A program made the translations under genes and the position numbers. From assembly GCA_029582155.1 (NCBI GenBank), contig CM055907.1, forward strand, positions 15,350,974-15,414,973: a DNA stretch of 64,000 bases, written 5' to 3'. The DNA is from Panopea generosa. Lineage: Eukaryota > Mollusca > Bivalvia > Adapedonta > Hiatellidae. The notes beneath the pieces were generated by a model that made no database searches, was not told the DNA's origin, and saw only the letters and a list, made by a program, of their open reading frames with translations. Positions 12,298 through 26,900 of the stretch are shown piece after piece. Numbering within the stretch: the stretch's first letter is position 1; the number at the start of each line of letters is the position of its first letter.

Positions 12298-12408
12298 CCC
12301 AAAGACAACTCGTCCCACATTTTGAGACAACTCGTCCCAAGTTTCCAGACAACTTGTCCCCTATTTAAAGACAACTCGTCCCATCAAAAGACAGGTTGTC
12401 CCAATTAA
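12298..12408. repeat. 22-bp tandem repeat, 5 copies
   Basis: Each unit carries 'agacaactcgtccca' followed by a variable 6-7 bases. It lies inside the family B SINE. Confidence 0.85.
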
Positions 12409-12592
12409 TTATTTCCTGTACCATGTAAAACTGGAAAGATATCAGTTAGTTGCACAAATGAGTTTAACTGATTGTCTGTTAACACTTACTTTAAATGTAT
12501 TTATTTCACATTGATGTGACACAAGTTATTATTATAAATCACGTTCGGTGTATTCTTGGGTAGTAACAGTACTAAGCATATACGAATATAGT

Positions 12593-12680
12593 GTCCGTCT
12601 CACACATAACCGTGGCGGGGGATCAAACCCACGACACTCTGATCGTCTGCTAGCTCTCGATAGCATAACAATTACGCTAA
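12593..12680 (-). mobile_element. SINE head fragment, minus
   Basis: 'cggggatcaaacccacgac' is the reverse complement of a B box (GTGGGTTTGATCCC), followed by a degenerate A-box region. Confidence 0.5.
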
Positions 12681-13171
12681 ACACTCAACTCAACAATCAA
12701 ATGGTAAGAGAAAAGTGAACAAGTTCATTGTTCAAGTGACATATGACTGAATGTACATTGTATTGTATTGTTGGGTGTTTATTGTCGTTTTTTAACAACT
12801 GTTCAGTGCTGGCACACATGAGTATCATGCCGAACCTAATACCGTCTAGACAACTAGACTAAAATTTGGAATTCATTTAAATACATTAATTATTTTATTA
12901 TATATTCATTGTCGTGTTAAAATAAAGTACACGAGTAATCGTTCCTCTTGATTTTCCATTTCTAGTTATAGAAGAAGAAGAAGTAGAATAAGAAGTAAAA
13001 GGAGGAGGAGGAGAATAAGATTATACACAGTTTCCCATCAAAGTACAAAGTTGCAGTAATATGCATATTTAAACACATAAACACAAAACGAGTTGAATGA
13101 CTAACATGTACATACTTAAATATAAACACATAACTATACCTTCCGATACTATTATAAGAATCCCACTTAAA

Positions 13172-13581
13172 TACAGGAAGGCGATGCTACGATAGCACGA
13201 TGACACGATGGTGATGGCACGATAGTACGATAGCACGATGGTGATGGTACGATGACACGATGGTGATGACACGATAGCACGATGACGATGACGCGATGAC
13301 ACGATGACACGATGGTGATGGCACGATGGCACGATGACGATGACGCGATGTAATATCGCGTCATCGTCATCGTGTCATCGTAGCATCGCTCCATCACCAT
13401 CGTGTCATCGTGTCATCGCGTCATCGTCATCGTGCTATCGTGTCATAACCATCGTGCCATCGTACCATCACCATCGTGTCATCGTGTCATCGCGTCATCA
13501 CCATCGTGTCATCGTGCTATCGTGGCATCGCGAGTGCTTGTTGACAAAGCGATAGCACGATGGCCCTAACGGGACACCGTA
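13172..13581 (-). mobile_element. Foldback element, copy 2 (inverted relative to copy 1)
   Basis: Begins 'tacaggaaggcgatgctacg' and ends 'ggccctaacgggacaccgta', the reverse complement of the ends at 10688-11120. Internal arms meet near 13350 at 'gcgatgtaatatcgc'. The two copies are separated by 2.05 kb in opposite orientation. Confidence 0.7.
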
Positions 13582-13830
13582 GCATACAGTATATGAGGAA
13601 AATTAGTTTTTAATGACTAAATGGACACAAAGCATCTGATTTACATAAAGAAATAAAACAAATGATTTGATCTTTCAAATCAGCCAAAATGTGACAAAAG
13701 CGATTGGAGAAACTGAAACATATATCTAAAAATAGATAGCACGCTAATACTGATTGGTGGCCTTCATCTCGTCATTCGTTTTTTTTTCTGATATCAAACA
13801 GATTTTATTATGTGTAACTAATTTATCGCA

Positions 13831-16800
13831 GTCCCTGATATCTCCAGAATCAGGTCTGTTCAACCACAATAAAACAGCAAGGTATGTTAACCCTGTCCTA
13901 CAATATAAAGTACTATAACGCTTAGTCTATCCCAATACATGCTATCTCCAGATTCAGGTCTCTTAAACCCCAATGAAACAGCAAGGTATGTTAACCCTGC
14001 CCTACAATATAAAGTACTATAACGCTTAGTCTATCCCAATACATGCTATCTCCAGATTCAGGTCTCTTAAACCACAATGAAACAGCAAGGTATGCTAACC
14101 CTGTCCTACAATATAAAGTACTATAACGCTTAGTCTATCCCAATACATGCTATCTCCAGATTAAGGTCTCTTAAACCCCAATGAAACAGCAATGTATGTT
14201 AACCCTGTCCTACAATATAAAGTACTATAACGCTTAGTCTATCCCAATACATGCTATCTCCAGATTAAGGTCTCTTAAACCCCAATGAAACAGCAAGGTA
14301 TGTTAACCCTGTCCTACAATATAAAGTACTATAACGCTTAGTCTATCCCAATACATGCTATCTCCAGATTCAGGTCTCTTAAACCCCAATGAAACAGCAA
14401 TGTATGTTAACCCTGTCCTACAATATAAAGTACTATAACGCTTAGTCTATCCCAATTCATGCTATCTCCAGATTCAGGTCTCTTAAACCCCAATAAAACA
14501 GCAAGGAATGTTAACCCTGTCCTACAATATAAAGTACTATAACGCTTAGTCTATCCCAATACATGCTATCTCCAGATTCAGGTCTCTTAAACCCCAATGA
14601 AACAGCAAGGTATGTTAACCCTGTCCTACAATATAAAGTACTATAACGCTTAGTCTATCCCAATACATGCTATCTCCAGATTCAGGTCTCTTAAACCCCA
14701 ATGAAACAGCAATGTATGTTAACCCTGTCCTACAATATAAAGTACTATAACGCTTAGTCTATCCCAATACATGCTATCTCCAGATTCAGGTCTCTTAAAC
14801 CCCAATGAAACAGCAATGTATGTTAACCCTGTCCTACAATATAAAGTACTATAACGCTTAGTCTATCCCAATACATGCTATCTCCAGATTCAGGTCTCTT
14901 AAACCCCAACGAAACAGCAAGGAATGTTAACCCTGCCCTACAATATAAAGTACTATAACGCTTAGTCTATCCCAATACATGCTATCTCCAGATTCAGGTC
15001 TCTTAAACCCCAATAAAACATCAAGGAATGTTAACCCTGTCCTACAATATAAAGTACTATAACGCTTAGTCTATCCCAATACATGCTATCTCCAGATTCA
15101 GGTCTCTTAAACCCCAATGAAACAGCAAGGTATGCTAACCCTGTCCTACAATATAAAGTACTATAACGCTTAGTCTATCCCGATACATGCTATCTCCAGA
15201 TTCAGGTCTCTTAAACCACAATGAAACAGCAAGGTATGCTAACCCTGTCCTACAATATAAAGTACTATAACGTTTAGTTTATCCCAATACATGCTATCTC
15301 CAGATTAAGGTCTCTTAAACCCCAATGAAACAGCAAGGTATGCTAACCCTGTCCTACAATATAAAGTACTATAACGCTTAGTCTATCCCGATACATGCTA
15401 TCTCCAGATTCAGGTCTCTTAAACCCCAATGAAACAGCAAGGTATGCTAACCCTGTCCTACAATATAAAGTACTATAACGCTTAGTCTATCCCGATACAT
15501 GCTATCTCCAGATTCAGGTCTCTTAAACCACAATGAAACAGCAAGGTATGCTAACCCTGTCCTACAATATAAAGTACTATAACGCTTAGTTTATCCCAAT
15601 ACATGCTATCTCCAGATTCAGGTCTCTTAAACCCCAACGAAACAGCAAGGAATGTTAACCCTGCCCTACAATATAAAGTACTATAACGCTTAGTCTATCC
15701 CAATACATGCTATCTCCAGATTCAGGTCTCTTAAACCCCAATAAAACATCAAGGAATGTTAACCCTGTCCTACAATATAAAGTACTATAACGCTTAGTCT
15801 ATCCCAATACATGCTATCTCCAGATTCAGGTCTCTTAAACCCCAATGAAACAGCAAGGTATGCTAACCCTGTCCTACAATATAAAGTACTATAACGCTTA
15901 GTCTATCCCGATACATGCTATCTCCAGATTCAGGTCTCTTAAACCACAATGAAACAGCAAGGTATGCTAACCCTGTCCTACAATATAAAGTACTATAACG
16001 CTTAGTTTATCCCGATACATGCTATCTCCAGATTAAGGTCTCTTAAACCCCAATGAAACAGCAAGGAATGTTAACCCTGTCCTACAATATAAAGTACTAT
16101 AACGCTTAGTCTATCCCGATACATGCTATCTCCAGATTCAGGTCTCTTAAACCACAATGAAACAGCAAGGTATGCTAACCCTGTCCTACAATATAAAGTA
16201 CTATAACGCTTAGTTTATCCCAATACATGCTATCTCCAGATTAAGGTCTCTTAAACCCCAATGAAACAGAAAGGAATGTTAACCCTGTCCTATAATATAA
16301 AGTACTATAACGCTTAGTCTATCCCAATACATGCTATCTCCAGATTCAGGTCTCTTAAACCCCAATGAAACAGCAAGGTATGTTAACCCTGTCCTACAAT
16401 ATAAAGTACTATAACGCTTAGTCTATCCCAATACATGCTATCTCCAGATTCAGGTCTCTTAAACCCCAATGAAACAGCAAGGTATGTTAACCCTGTCCTA
16501 CAATAAAAAGTACTATAACGCTTAGTCTATCCCGATACATGCTATCTCCAGATTCAGGTCTCTTAAACCACAATGAAACAGCAAGGTATGCTAACCCTGT
16601 CCTACAATATAAAGTACTATAACGCTTAGTTTATCCCAATACATGCTATCTCCAGATTAAGGTCTCTTAAACCCCAATGAAACAGCAAGGTATGTTAACC
16701 CTGTCCTACAATATAAAGTACTATAACGCTTAGTCTATCCCGATACATGCTATCTCCAGATTCAGGTCTGATCAACCACAATGAAACAGCAAGGTATGTT

Positions 16801-18780
16801 AACCCTGTCCTACAATATAAAGTACTATAACGCTTAGTCTATCCCGATACATGCTATCTCCAGATTCAGGTCTGATCAACCACAATGAAACAGCAAGGAA
16901 TGTTAACCCTGTCCTACAATATAAAGTACTATAACGCTTAGTCTATCCCGATACATGCTATCTCCAGATTCAGGTCTCTTAAACCACAATGAAACAGCAA
17001 GGTATGCTAACCCTGTCCTACAATATAAAGTACTATAACGCTTAGTTTATCCCAATACATGCTATCTCCAGATTAAGGTCTCTTAAACCCCAATGAAACA
17101 GCAAGGAATGTTAACCCTGTCCTATAATATAAAGTACTATAACGCTTAGTCTATCCCAATACATGCTATCTCCAGATTAAGGTCTCTTAAACCCCAATGA
17201 AACAGCAAGGTATGTTAACCCTGTCCTACAATATAAAGTACTATAACGCTTAGTCTATCCCAATACATGCTATCTCCAGATTCAGGTCTCTTAAACCACA
17301 ATGAAACAGCAAGGTATGTTAACCCTGTCCTACAATAAAAAGTACTATAACGCTTAGTCTATCCCGATACATGCTATCTCCAGATTCAGGTCTCTTAAAC
17401 CACAATGAAACAGCAAGGTATGCTAACCCTGTCCTACAATATAAAGTACTATAACGCTTAGTTTATCCCAATACATGCTATCTCCAGATTAAGGTCTCTT
17501 AAACCCCAATGAAACAGCAAGGTATGTTAACCCTGTCCTATAATATAAAGTACTATAACGCTTAGTCTATCCCAATACATGCATTCTCCAGATTAAGGTC
17601 TCTTAAACCCCAATGAAACAGCAAGGTATGTTAACTCTGTCCTACAATATAAAGTACTATAACGCTTAGTCTATCCCAATACATGCTATCTCCAGATTCA
17701 GGTCTCTTAAACCACAATGAAACAGCAAGGTATGCTAACCCTGTCCTACAATATAAAGTACTATAACGCTTAGTTTATCCCAATACATGCTATCTCCAGA
17801 TTAAGGTCTCTTAAACCCCAATGAAACAGCAAGGAATGTTAACCCTGTCCTATAATATAAAGTACTATAACGCTTAGTCTATCCCAATACATGCATTCTC
17901 CAGATTAAGGTCTCTTAAACCCCAATTGAAACAGCAATGTATGTTAACCCTGTCCTACAATATAAAGTACTATAACGCTTAGTCTATCCCAATACATGCT
18001 ATCTCCAGATTCAGGTCTCTTAAACCCCAATGAAACAGCAAGGAATGTTAGCCCTGTCCTACAATATCAAGTACTATAACGCTTAGTTTATCCCAATACA
18101 TGCTATCTCCAGATTCAGGTCTCTTAAACCCCAATGAAACAGCAAGGAATGTTAACCCTGTCCTACAATATAAAGTACTATAACGCTTAGTCTATCCCAA
18201 TACATGCTATCTCCAGATTCAGGTCTCTTAAACCCCAATGAAACAGCAAGGTATGTTAACCCTGTCCTACAATATAAAGTACTATATCGCTTAGTCTATC
18301 CCAATACATGCTATCTCCAGATTCAGGTCTCTTAAACCCCAATGAAACAGCAAGGAATGTTAACCCTGTCCTACAATATAAAGTACTATATCGCTTAGTC
18401 TATCCCAATACATGCTATCTCCAGATTCAGGTCTCTTAAACCCCAATGAAACAGCAAGAAATGTTAACCCTGCCCTACAATATAAAGTACTATATCGCTT
18501 AGTCTATCCCAATTCATGCTATCTCCAGATTCAGGTCTCTTAAACCCCAATGAAACAGCAAGGAATGTTAACCCTGTCCTACAATATAAAGTACTATATA
18601 ACGCTTAGTCTATCTCAATACATGCTATCTCCAGATTCAGGTCTCTTAAACCCCAATGAAACAGCAAGAAATGTTAACCCTGTCCTACAATATCAAGTAC
18701 TATATAACGCTTAGTCTATCCCGATACATGCTATCTCCAGAATCAGGTCTGTTAATCACCAATGAAACAGCAAGGAATTC
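13831..18780. repeat. 104-bp satellite array, about 48 monomers
   Basis: The monomer includes 'ccaatacatgctatctccag', 'attcaggtctcttaaacccc', 'aatgaaacagcaaggtatgt', 'taaccctgtcctacaatata' and 'aagtactataacgcttagtc'. Spacing is 104 bp with high identity. Variants (GATACATG for AATACATG, TTTATCC for TCTATCC, 'atatcgctt' from about 18287) are clustered, as in local unequal exchange. The first and last monomers differ, both reading 'agaatcaggtctgtt', like solitary copies elsewhere. No frame is open throughout. Confidence 0.95.
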
Positions 18781-21700
18781 TATGCATATCTCATAATTCT
18801 TAGCTATTGAACGTTTTCCAAATTGTGACATAATTTAACTATCTAAGAACTAACTGACTAATCAACGTTCCCTAATGTCATTGCTATGTAACGGACCGCA
18901 GCGTTAGAGCTGGGTTGGTTCAAAGTCTTAATATGAAGCCAACGGCATAAATGAGAACATCGCTCGGCTGTTTCCTCCTACGTTCGATCTAGATATATAT
19001 TTGTTTCGAACGTACATGTAGACGGATACGTCCGAGCGATCTTGCGATTGCAATTTGATACTGATATTGTATTCAAATCACGTAACGTACCGTATGTCAC
19101 TGACAAAATAAGCGGGAAATATATATTGGTCTAACATCGGCGCGTTGACCAAGTTAAGAAATATCTTTTTTAATACATTATTTTGGCATTTTTGAATAAG
19201 TACCTTTTTAACAATACAGGATCAACTAGTATATGTTTTTAGACATACATAATGTATTAGGAAAAACGTTTTTGCCAATGTTAGAATTGAACATTCTTGG
19301 ACTTAAATCATTAATATTTTATGTCTGAGATTAAGATTTAGACGCAAATTGTCAAAAATTTAAGATTCAAATAACATTTATGAAACAAGCAAATTACTAT
19401 AGTTATTTTCAGAAACAAGCAGTTTTAATGATTATTTAACAGAAAACGTTACAGGATCACATTAATTACCTATAATTGTATATTTCACAAAGTGTAAGAT
19501 TTTGAGTCTCAGATGAAATGATGAATTTAGGCCATCATATACCACCTTTATTACTGTTATACCGTCAAACCTGTCTTAGGCAACCATTCAAGGAAAGGAG
19601 CAAAAGTTGCTTCATACAGGTTAATTTGCTCTGAAAACATATATATGGCAAATAGCAAATGTGGCTGCTGAAGACAATTGGCTGCTCAATAGAGGTGACC
19701 GCTGACACAGGTTTGACATTATATTCAAATTTTATCATAGAAATTTGCTCATGAAAAGCATGATATTATAATTTAGGAGCTTAATAATTGTTGCCTTGCT
19801 CAAACAATACACCAAACAAGCTTAAATAGACTATTAACGGCAGCTGGTTTTGCCAACTAGATATTGCACATACATTAGTCATGCATCTCATACACAATGT
19901 CAATCACAATGCAAATCACGAGTACAGTTGGGAAAAAAACAGTTGTCATAATAAATCCCCTCCTCATTACATGCTTATATATACACATATTAACTCATTG
20001 ATATATATATATAAACTCATTGTTTTTGTATTTTCTTTAAAGAAACCATTGTTGGATGACCAAGCGTTTATTAAACATGATGGAGCAAATTGTAAGTTAT
20101 TGTTTATGTTTGCCAAGTTGCGTTTTTATTTATTTTATTGCTATTACCATATTCACAATTTTACTATTCACTAGGTAGATATTTATTATTGATGATTTTG
20201 TACCTAAGTTTCCCATGGGTTAGACACAAAACATCATTAAGAAAGCACGAATAATTGAGTAACACTCCACAGTGGCGTCTTTTTAATTGCTACCGACCGT
20301 TCTAAAGTGGTCAATTCTCATTCATGTAATTTTGTATGCATTTTGATTGTGATTATCCTGTTTTAGTTACTGCGTCCTTGATGTGCTACGTTACTGCTGG
20401 CTATATATATTTTTAGTTTTTAGATGGGTTAAGTGTACTGTTATTTTGAAATTTGCGACCGTATGTGAGGTGTTATATGGTCGCGGCGGAGCCGTGAAAA
20501 CAATTTTGCGGTAATTAAAACCTCATAATTGGTGGCAAATTTCAAATTTACTGTATACTTGACCTTTTTCTAACGTACTTATAATTTAATCATTAAATTC
20601 GTTTCTTGAGCGACTAAGGTTCAAATTGAAAAAAAAACAACTTTATCCGAATGACGCATATTATCAAATGATGCGCTACAAACGTAGTTTGTGGTAAAAA
20701 AAAAACTATTTAATACGTCTTTATAGTTTATCATTTTACAAATAAATGCAAAAATATAAATCGTCGAACAGATTTATTTAAACTACTGTTTACTCTGTTT
20801 TCGGCGACGTTTAAACAAATGACGTAGTATTGCATAGAACGCGAAACGTAATGATTGTACCGAATGAAATCAAAGGAAAATTCAGAAGGGTGTCAGAATG
20901 ACCGATATGAAATTACAATGATTTATAATGTTACACTTTACTAACATATTCAATTATAACGACGTTAGCAAACATGTAGTGTCATATTTATTTTCATTTG
21001 TTGCAGACTGTAGTTGGTTAAAACAACCATGTGTTGCTTAAATGGGTAATACATATATATTTTAGATACATGCATATACAATTACAAAACAAAGTACGGA
21101 TTACCGTTGGAATAACTTATTTGAAAAAAAAAAAAATTTTCATCATTTATTTTTTACTTATTTATTATCAAATCATACATCAATGAAATTTCATGTGTGT
21201 TTTCTACATACAATAAAATGGTGAATGGGACCGATGGGCCAAGAAATAAAACTGCATTTTCATTTTAGATCGAATGTTCGCCCCTTTTATTTGTAGGGTT
21301 TATAGGGATGCCTATATCTCTGTTACCACGTCACATACAGTTTTGATACTTAGAAGATATGGGCACAGTTTTAAAGCATGTTTATATCTCAGTAGCCTTA
21401 TGACATTCATCAATAAAAAATCTTATAAAGTGACTCTATAATTCATAATTATGACCCATTTATACTTGAACCTTTGTTAACAATTGTTTGGCAATCTCAT
21501 TGCTTGAATGCAACTAGATCTGTGTTTCAGTGACATAACAATGGGTCAAGGGGACACGTAGGAATCCCCAATTTTGTTATCAAAATAAATGATATGCCCC
21601 TTTTCGTGTCTCTAGTCCGATATCACACATTTACACATTTTTGTTTGTTTTGTATTTAAATAAATACTGTGCAAATGTTCAAAGTGTTCCTGTCTGAGCT

Positions 21701-22744
21701 TCAGACCCAAACCTTACTTGCCAATTTCCAAGCCCGTCTGTACAAATCAGCCCTATGTTTTTTTTTATTTCGTATTTAAATAAACACCCTTTAAGTACAT
21801 GTCAGAGAACGAGGGCTCTCCATTTGCATTCGTTATTTATTTAACATGATGTGGGACAAAAATGACGACTCACTTAAAATCTTTGACAGAATGACAACAT
21901 CCTCTTTATTACTTAGAACATTTTGTAACACGCTTCTATCCCAGTAACCAATAGTCACCATTCCAATGAAAGATACCTCTAATAAAGATAAACACACAAA
22001 AACAACCCCAATATGATACAATTCATGTAATTATTGTCACTATATCTTTTCTGTAAAAAGGGATACACCAAAATACATATTTAATATTTAGTAAGATTCT
22101 ACACCAAACCAACCACTATAGACTCATGAGAGAAATATCTTTTGAAGCCATTTGACAACATAATTTTCTTATACCATCATCTGCTGTGTCAAATTCTATT
22201 TTATTTCTGTTTGATTTTTGCTTTGTTTACTAACAAATTTCATAACAAAAATAAGCTCTAGCTACGGTTTATGATTTGTTGAAACTCTGGTGTGTCCCTT
22301 TTAGATTAATGTTTATGTATATATATGAATGTATATTATAACTTGACTAATACATATATTTGTTCGGTTTGTTGAGGGATGGCCCATCCCGACCCGGACA
22401 GACCTATTACGGGGTGATTAAATGGATCTCATTTTGGTGATTGAAATTAAAAAATAAATAAAAAGTTTACTACAATTAAAGGTTAATGACAGAATAACCC
22501 CGCTTGGTTTAAATTGGTTTGAGTTGGAACTTTACCCGTCCCTCGACAGCTCATGTTCAATAAATCGATATATATTTACAATAGCCACTTTAACTCTAAC
22601 CAAACTGTTCCTATTCCTTGTGTTAATAGATAATGACAATAATAGCAAATAAAGTATGTAACCTCAGAAGGACTGATTTGTTACCCTATACCCACGATTT
22701 GTTCATGTATAAACCGCCAAGCTAAACGTTGCATGCCACCGATC
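18781..22744. other. Non-genic stretch
   Basis: The first 80 bases (18781-18860) continue the dispersed repeat that seeds the satellite ('aaattgtgacataa', 'ctgactaatcaacgttcc'). A MITE lies at 19562-19719. The rest is AT-rich with no exon or RNA gene I can support. Confidence 0.5.
19562..19719. mobile_element. Short MITE with CAAACCTGT inverted ends
   Basis: Left 'ccgtcaaacctgtcttaggc', right 'gctgacacaggtttgaca', flanked by TA/TTA. It resembles the fuller copy at 45488-45662; fragments are at 23846-23915 and 46985-47040. No coding sequence. Confidence 0.7.
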
Positions 22745-23821
22745 CTTCGAGACACAAGAATGGAAACACGTTTATGCACTTATCGGTTTCTATCATTAGT
22801 AATTGTTTACTGCATAAAAGGGGATTGCGTTTATGCACATATCGGTATCTTGCATTAGTAACTGTTTATTCTATATAAGGGGATTGCGTTAAATAAGGGG
22901 ATTGTGTTATATAAAGGGACTGCGTTATTTATGGGTACTGTGTTATATAAGGGGACTGCATTATATAATGGGATTGCGTAATTTAAGGGAATTGCGTTAT
23001 ATAAGGGGACTGCGTTATATAAGGGGATTGCATTATATAAGAGGACTGCGTTATATAAGGGCATTGCGTTATAACGGGATTGCGTTAAATAAGGGAACTG
23101 CGTTATATAAGGGGATTGCGTTATATATGGGGATTGCGTTATATAAGGGGATTGCGTTATATAAGGGAATTGCGTTATATAAGGGGAATACGCTATGAAG
23201 GGGATTGCGTTATAAAAGGGGATTGCCTTATATAAAGGGACTGCATTATATAAGGGACTGCGTTATAAAAGGGGATTGCGATATATAAGGGGATTGCGTA
23301 ATATAAGGGAACTGGGTTATATAAGGGGACTGCGGTATATAAGGGGATTGCGTTAAATAAGGATATAACGTTATATAAGTGGATTGCGTCATATACGAGA
23401 ATAACGTTATATAAGGGGAATACGTTATGAAGGGGATTGCGTTATATAAGGGGATTGCGTTATATAAGGGGACTGCATTATATAAGGGGATTGCGTTATA
23501 TAAGGGGATTGCGTTATATAAGGGGACTGGGTTTTATAAGGAGACTGCGTTATATAAGGGGATTGCGTTATATAAGGGGATTGTGTTATATAAGGGGATT
23601 GTGTTATATAAGGGGACTGCGTTATATAAGCGGATTGTGTTATATAAGGGGACTGCGTTATATAAGGGGATTGCGTTATATAACGACAATACGTTATATA
23701 AGGGGATTGCGTTATAAAAGAGACTGTGATATATAAGTGGGCTGCGTTATATAAGGGGATTGTGTTATGTGAGGGGATTGCGTTATATAAGGGGATTGCG
23801 TTATATAAGGGGATTGCGTTG
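22745..23821. repeat. 18-bp minisatellite, about 50 units, with a duplicated leader
   Basis: The unit 'attgcgttatataagggg' repeats from about 22873. Before it, a segment of about 70 bp ('gcacatatcggtatcttgca') occurs twice. The unit length is divisible by 3, giving artefactual frames (GIALYK) on both strands. Confidence 0.92.
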
Positions 23822-23845
23822 AGAATTTCATGCTCGAATTAATTA

Positions 23846-23915
23846 TAAGCCAAAATGGTTGCTTAAGACAGGTGGTCGCTTAATAGGGGTGACCGCTTAC
23901 AAAGGTTTAACTGTA
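23846..23915. mobile_element. MITE fragment (CAAACCTGT family)
   Basis: 'tggttgcttaagacaggtgg' and 'gcttacaaaggtttaactgt' match the right arm of the element at 45488-45662. Confidence 0.5.
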
Positions 23916-26900
23916 TTACTGCATGCACCTGTATGCTATATAGCACTATATTTACTCATTATGAATAGTAAGTTTATAAAAAGAGTAACATAAAAGATAG
24001 ATTTTTGGTATTTATAAGAACGGATATGCATGTAAAAGCATTTAAGAAATATATATATATATATATATACGGTGGTGTGATGTCGACATCTATAAACACT
24101 GTGAATGTGGATATTGATAATTTAGAATAAACAATATTTTTTCTTAAGCTTATACACGTGTTATATCGACAAATTATGAATAGTTAAGTGACATAACCTC
24201 TACGCCTTTGATAGTTAGATTGAGTAAGGGCGGAGTAATACAAACACATATGGGATTAGTTTGAAATTAGTGTTTGTTTTATGGCTGTATTAAAGTTGAA
24301 ATGGATCAGAGTATTTAATTTCATACAAAACATGCCTTAAAAGGGTAAGTGGGCGGGTTTGGTATGTTGGGGCGCAGGGTTTGGAGTGCTCGGATAGGTA
24401 TTAAAATTTAATCAGGGCTCAGTTTTTAATATAATAATAAAAAAAATGAAAAGGATTGAGAAGAAAAAGTCTTGGGTCGGTTACAAAATTGAAATAAGAC
24501 AAATTATTGAATTAAATACAAAACAAAACTAAAAACATAAGTCTGGGGGAAGAATTAGCACGTACCCAAGCAGATGTAGGACAATGGGTCCGGGCATGTT
24601 TATACAATAGTACAATATATTGTCCTTGAACTATTTTTTTATAGTGATTTATACCAAATTTATCAACACATTTGCCACATTTCATATTCATACACATATA
24701 ACAGGTTTGGGCTCCAGAGTGAATATATACCGAACCCGAAAGTCGAAATATTCATTATGGCACACATTAATAGAAAAGTTAAGTCAACATTTGGTTCAAA
24801 ATTGATATAAGACATACTTGTCAGAATAAATAAAATTTAACACAAAGTTAAAGCCTAACATATGATTTTCAAACGGATATTTCGATTAGAATTTAAAGTT
24901 ATTGTAACCCCTTCATTGTCGAAAATGACTTGCACTATATAAACCTAAAATCTGAAACAATTGAGATATCTAGTAAGATTGACGTTCATGCTATGCTATA
25001 GTACACAATTGACCTGAGCTATCAATTAAACAATTCTATAACCCAATTAGCAATCGATACTGTTACCAGGGCCGCCATTATCCTTAAACAAGCTAGCAAC
25101 ATCTAAGTAAACATTACATTGTATTACGTTGTATTTACTTGGACAAACAAACAATGCCACGTGTCCAGTTGGCGGAGCGATAGTCGCTCTCGCGTTAAAT
25201 AATGCATAACCTATCTAGGAAAGTACTGGTATAACTTGTAGTTCATTACATTTGCATACGTTATATAATTTGTTATCACGTCACTGTTGTTAATTTTATA
25301 TGTCTCTATATTGTTACATATGTTATAGAATATGTTTGAACACTATATAAATTTACGTTACAAAACAATGTGCATTTATTTACAAGATAACAGGATTAGG
25401 TTTATGGCCTCATTTAACCACCTCCTCCCCGTCAAACGTTGGTCATTGATGTTTATTTTTCAAATTGAACTTAAGAAATCTTTATAGAAACTAACTTTTT
25501 ACCATTTAAATGCATAACAAATATTCTCAAATGTTGTGTCAAATCTTCCAAGATTAGACACAAATTATATTTAATGTTTCCTACCACGAATTTTGAAAGG
25601 GATACACTTATGAGATTGAAATAATGTTTAGCATTATGCAACGAACATATTTTATTTATGACTTGTACATAAATACATGGCCATAATAACATATTTACAA
25701 CACATAATATCACGTAAGCCATATCGTTAATACGTACATCATTAGTACCGGCATGTTGATATATGTATTTGGTTTTTATTTATGTTTTGAATATAAATGT
25801 AAAACTAGTATAATAAATACTTGAATTTTTTTAAGAGCTGCTACAGTACATATTGCAGTTGGTATTTTAAACCTAGTTTTGAGACCCCCCCCCCCCCCGC
25901 CCCCTCCTTCCCCGACCTCGATCTTCACCCTCACATCAATATATGAGATATGATGAAATAACTATCACGCGGCATCCTCTACATTTGTGGTTGTATATTA
26001 TAACGTTTGAAACTATTGACATATTTTAACATAAATTATATCGTCTTCCGTAGCCTAGTGGTTAAGTCGTCCGCCTCGGCATTGGCAAGTCGAAGGTTCG
26101 AATACTGATGGAAGCACTGTTTTTAACTTATGCGACCGGCTGCTCAACCAGCAGCTTTTTACATTGAGAGGTACCGAATGTCTAACAGCCGTACACCTGT
26201 CAAGGATAGTAACCGTGTACAACAATAAATGTTTCTAATAAGCCCATTGTGACTGATCCGTTTAATAAGGGTGACACTACAGTCATTAAATACTTTACAC
26301 TTTAATTTTAATATATAACATATCAAATGAAAACAGACACAAATCTACATGTAGGCACATGCTTTGTTACATTTGTTTATGAGATAGCCTTTGTACATCT
26401 ACACTTGGTTTAACAATGTTATCACATTGACTGATACAGTGTATGCGTGTGTGTGAGTGTATAGCACAGCGTATCATAGACCACCTATCACTATTGTTAT
26501 AACACACGTACGGTGTGTGCCTACTTGTTTCTAACATTGTAGGTCATTACGGGAATTGCGATAGTGGAATATGTGACACTTTAAGCGTTGCCGGTTTATT
26601 TATATATGAAATATAATATCCACCGTTTTATAAAATTTCATAAACGACCAACGGATTGACATTGGGATGAAAACCAAGGTTGACAAAGAAAACTTAACAC
26701 TAAAGAAAAACGAACAAAGACTGCGTTGAATTTATTAATGAAACTGGGTTATATTTAATTTTGCAAAATGACGAAAATACTTGGTAAATATAAAACTGTA
26801 TAAAAACAGTTGACACCGTTTGACGAGTGTCACGTTTCGTATTATATTTATCGAATGAACAGTCCTTTTTTCTTTGAGAACGACTGTAAATATATACTTT

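Noticed and set aside
13831-18780. CRISPR array
   Set aside because: Contiguous 104-bp monomers without unique spacers, in a eukaryotic genome; it is a satellite.
22902-23736. Repeat proteins (GIALYK / LRYIRG) over the 18-bp array
   Set aside because: Same artefact of an 18-bp repeat; several frames are open on both strands.
24480-24840. Possible short direct repeats like small LTRs
   Set aside because: Similarity between 24476-24550 and 24785-24860 is loose, with no coding sequence or target duplication.
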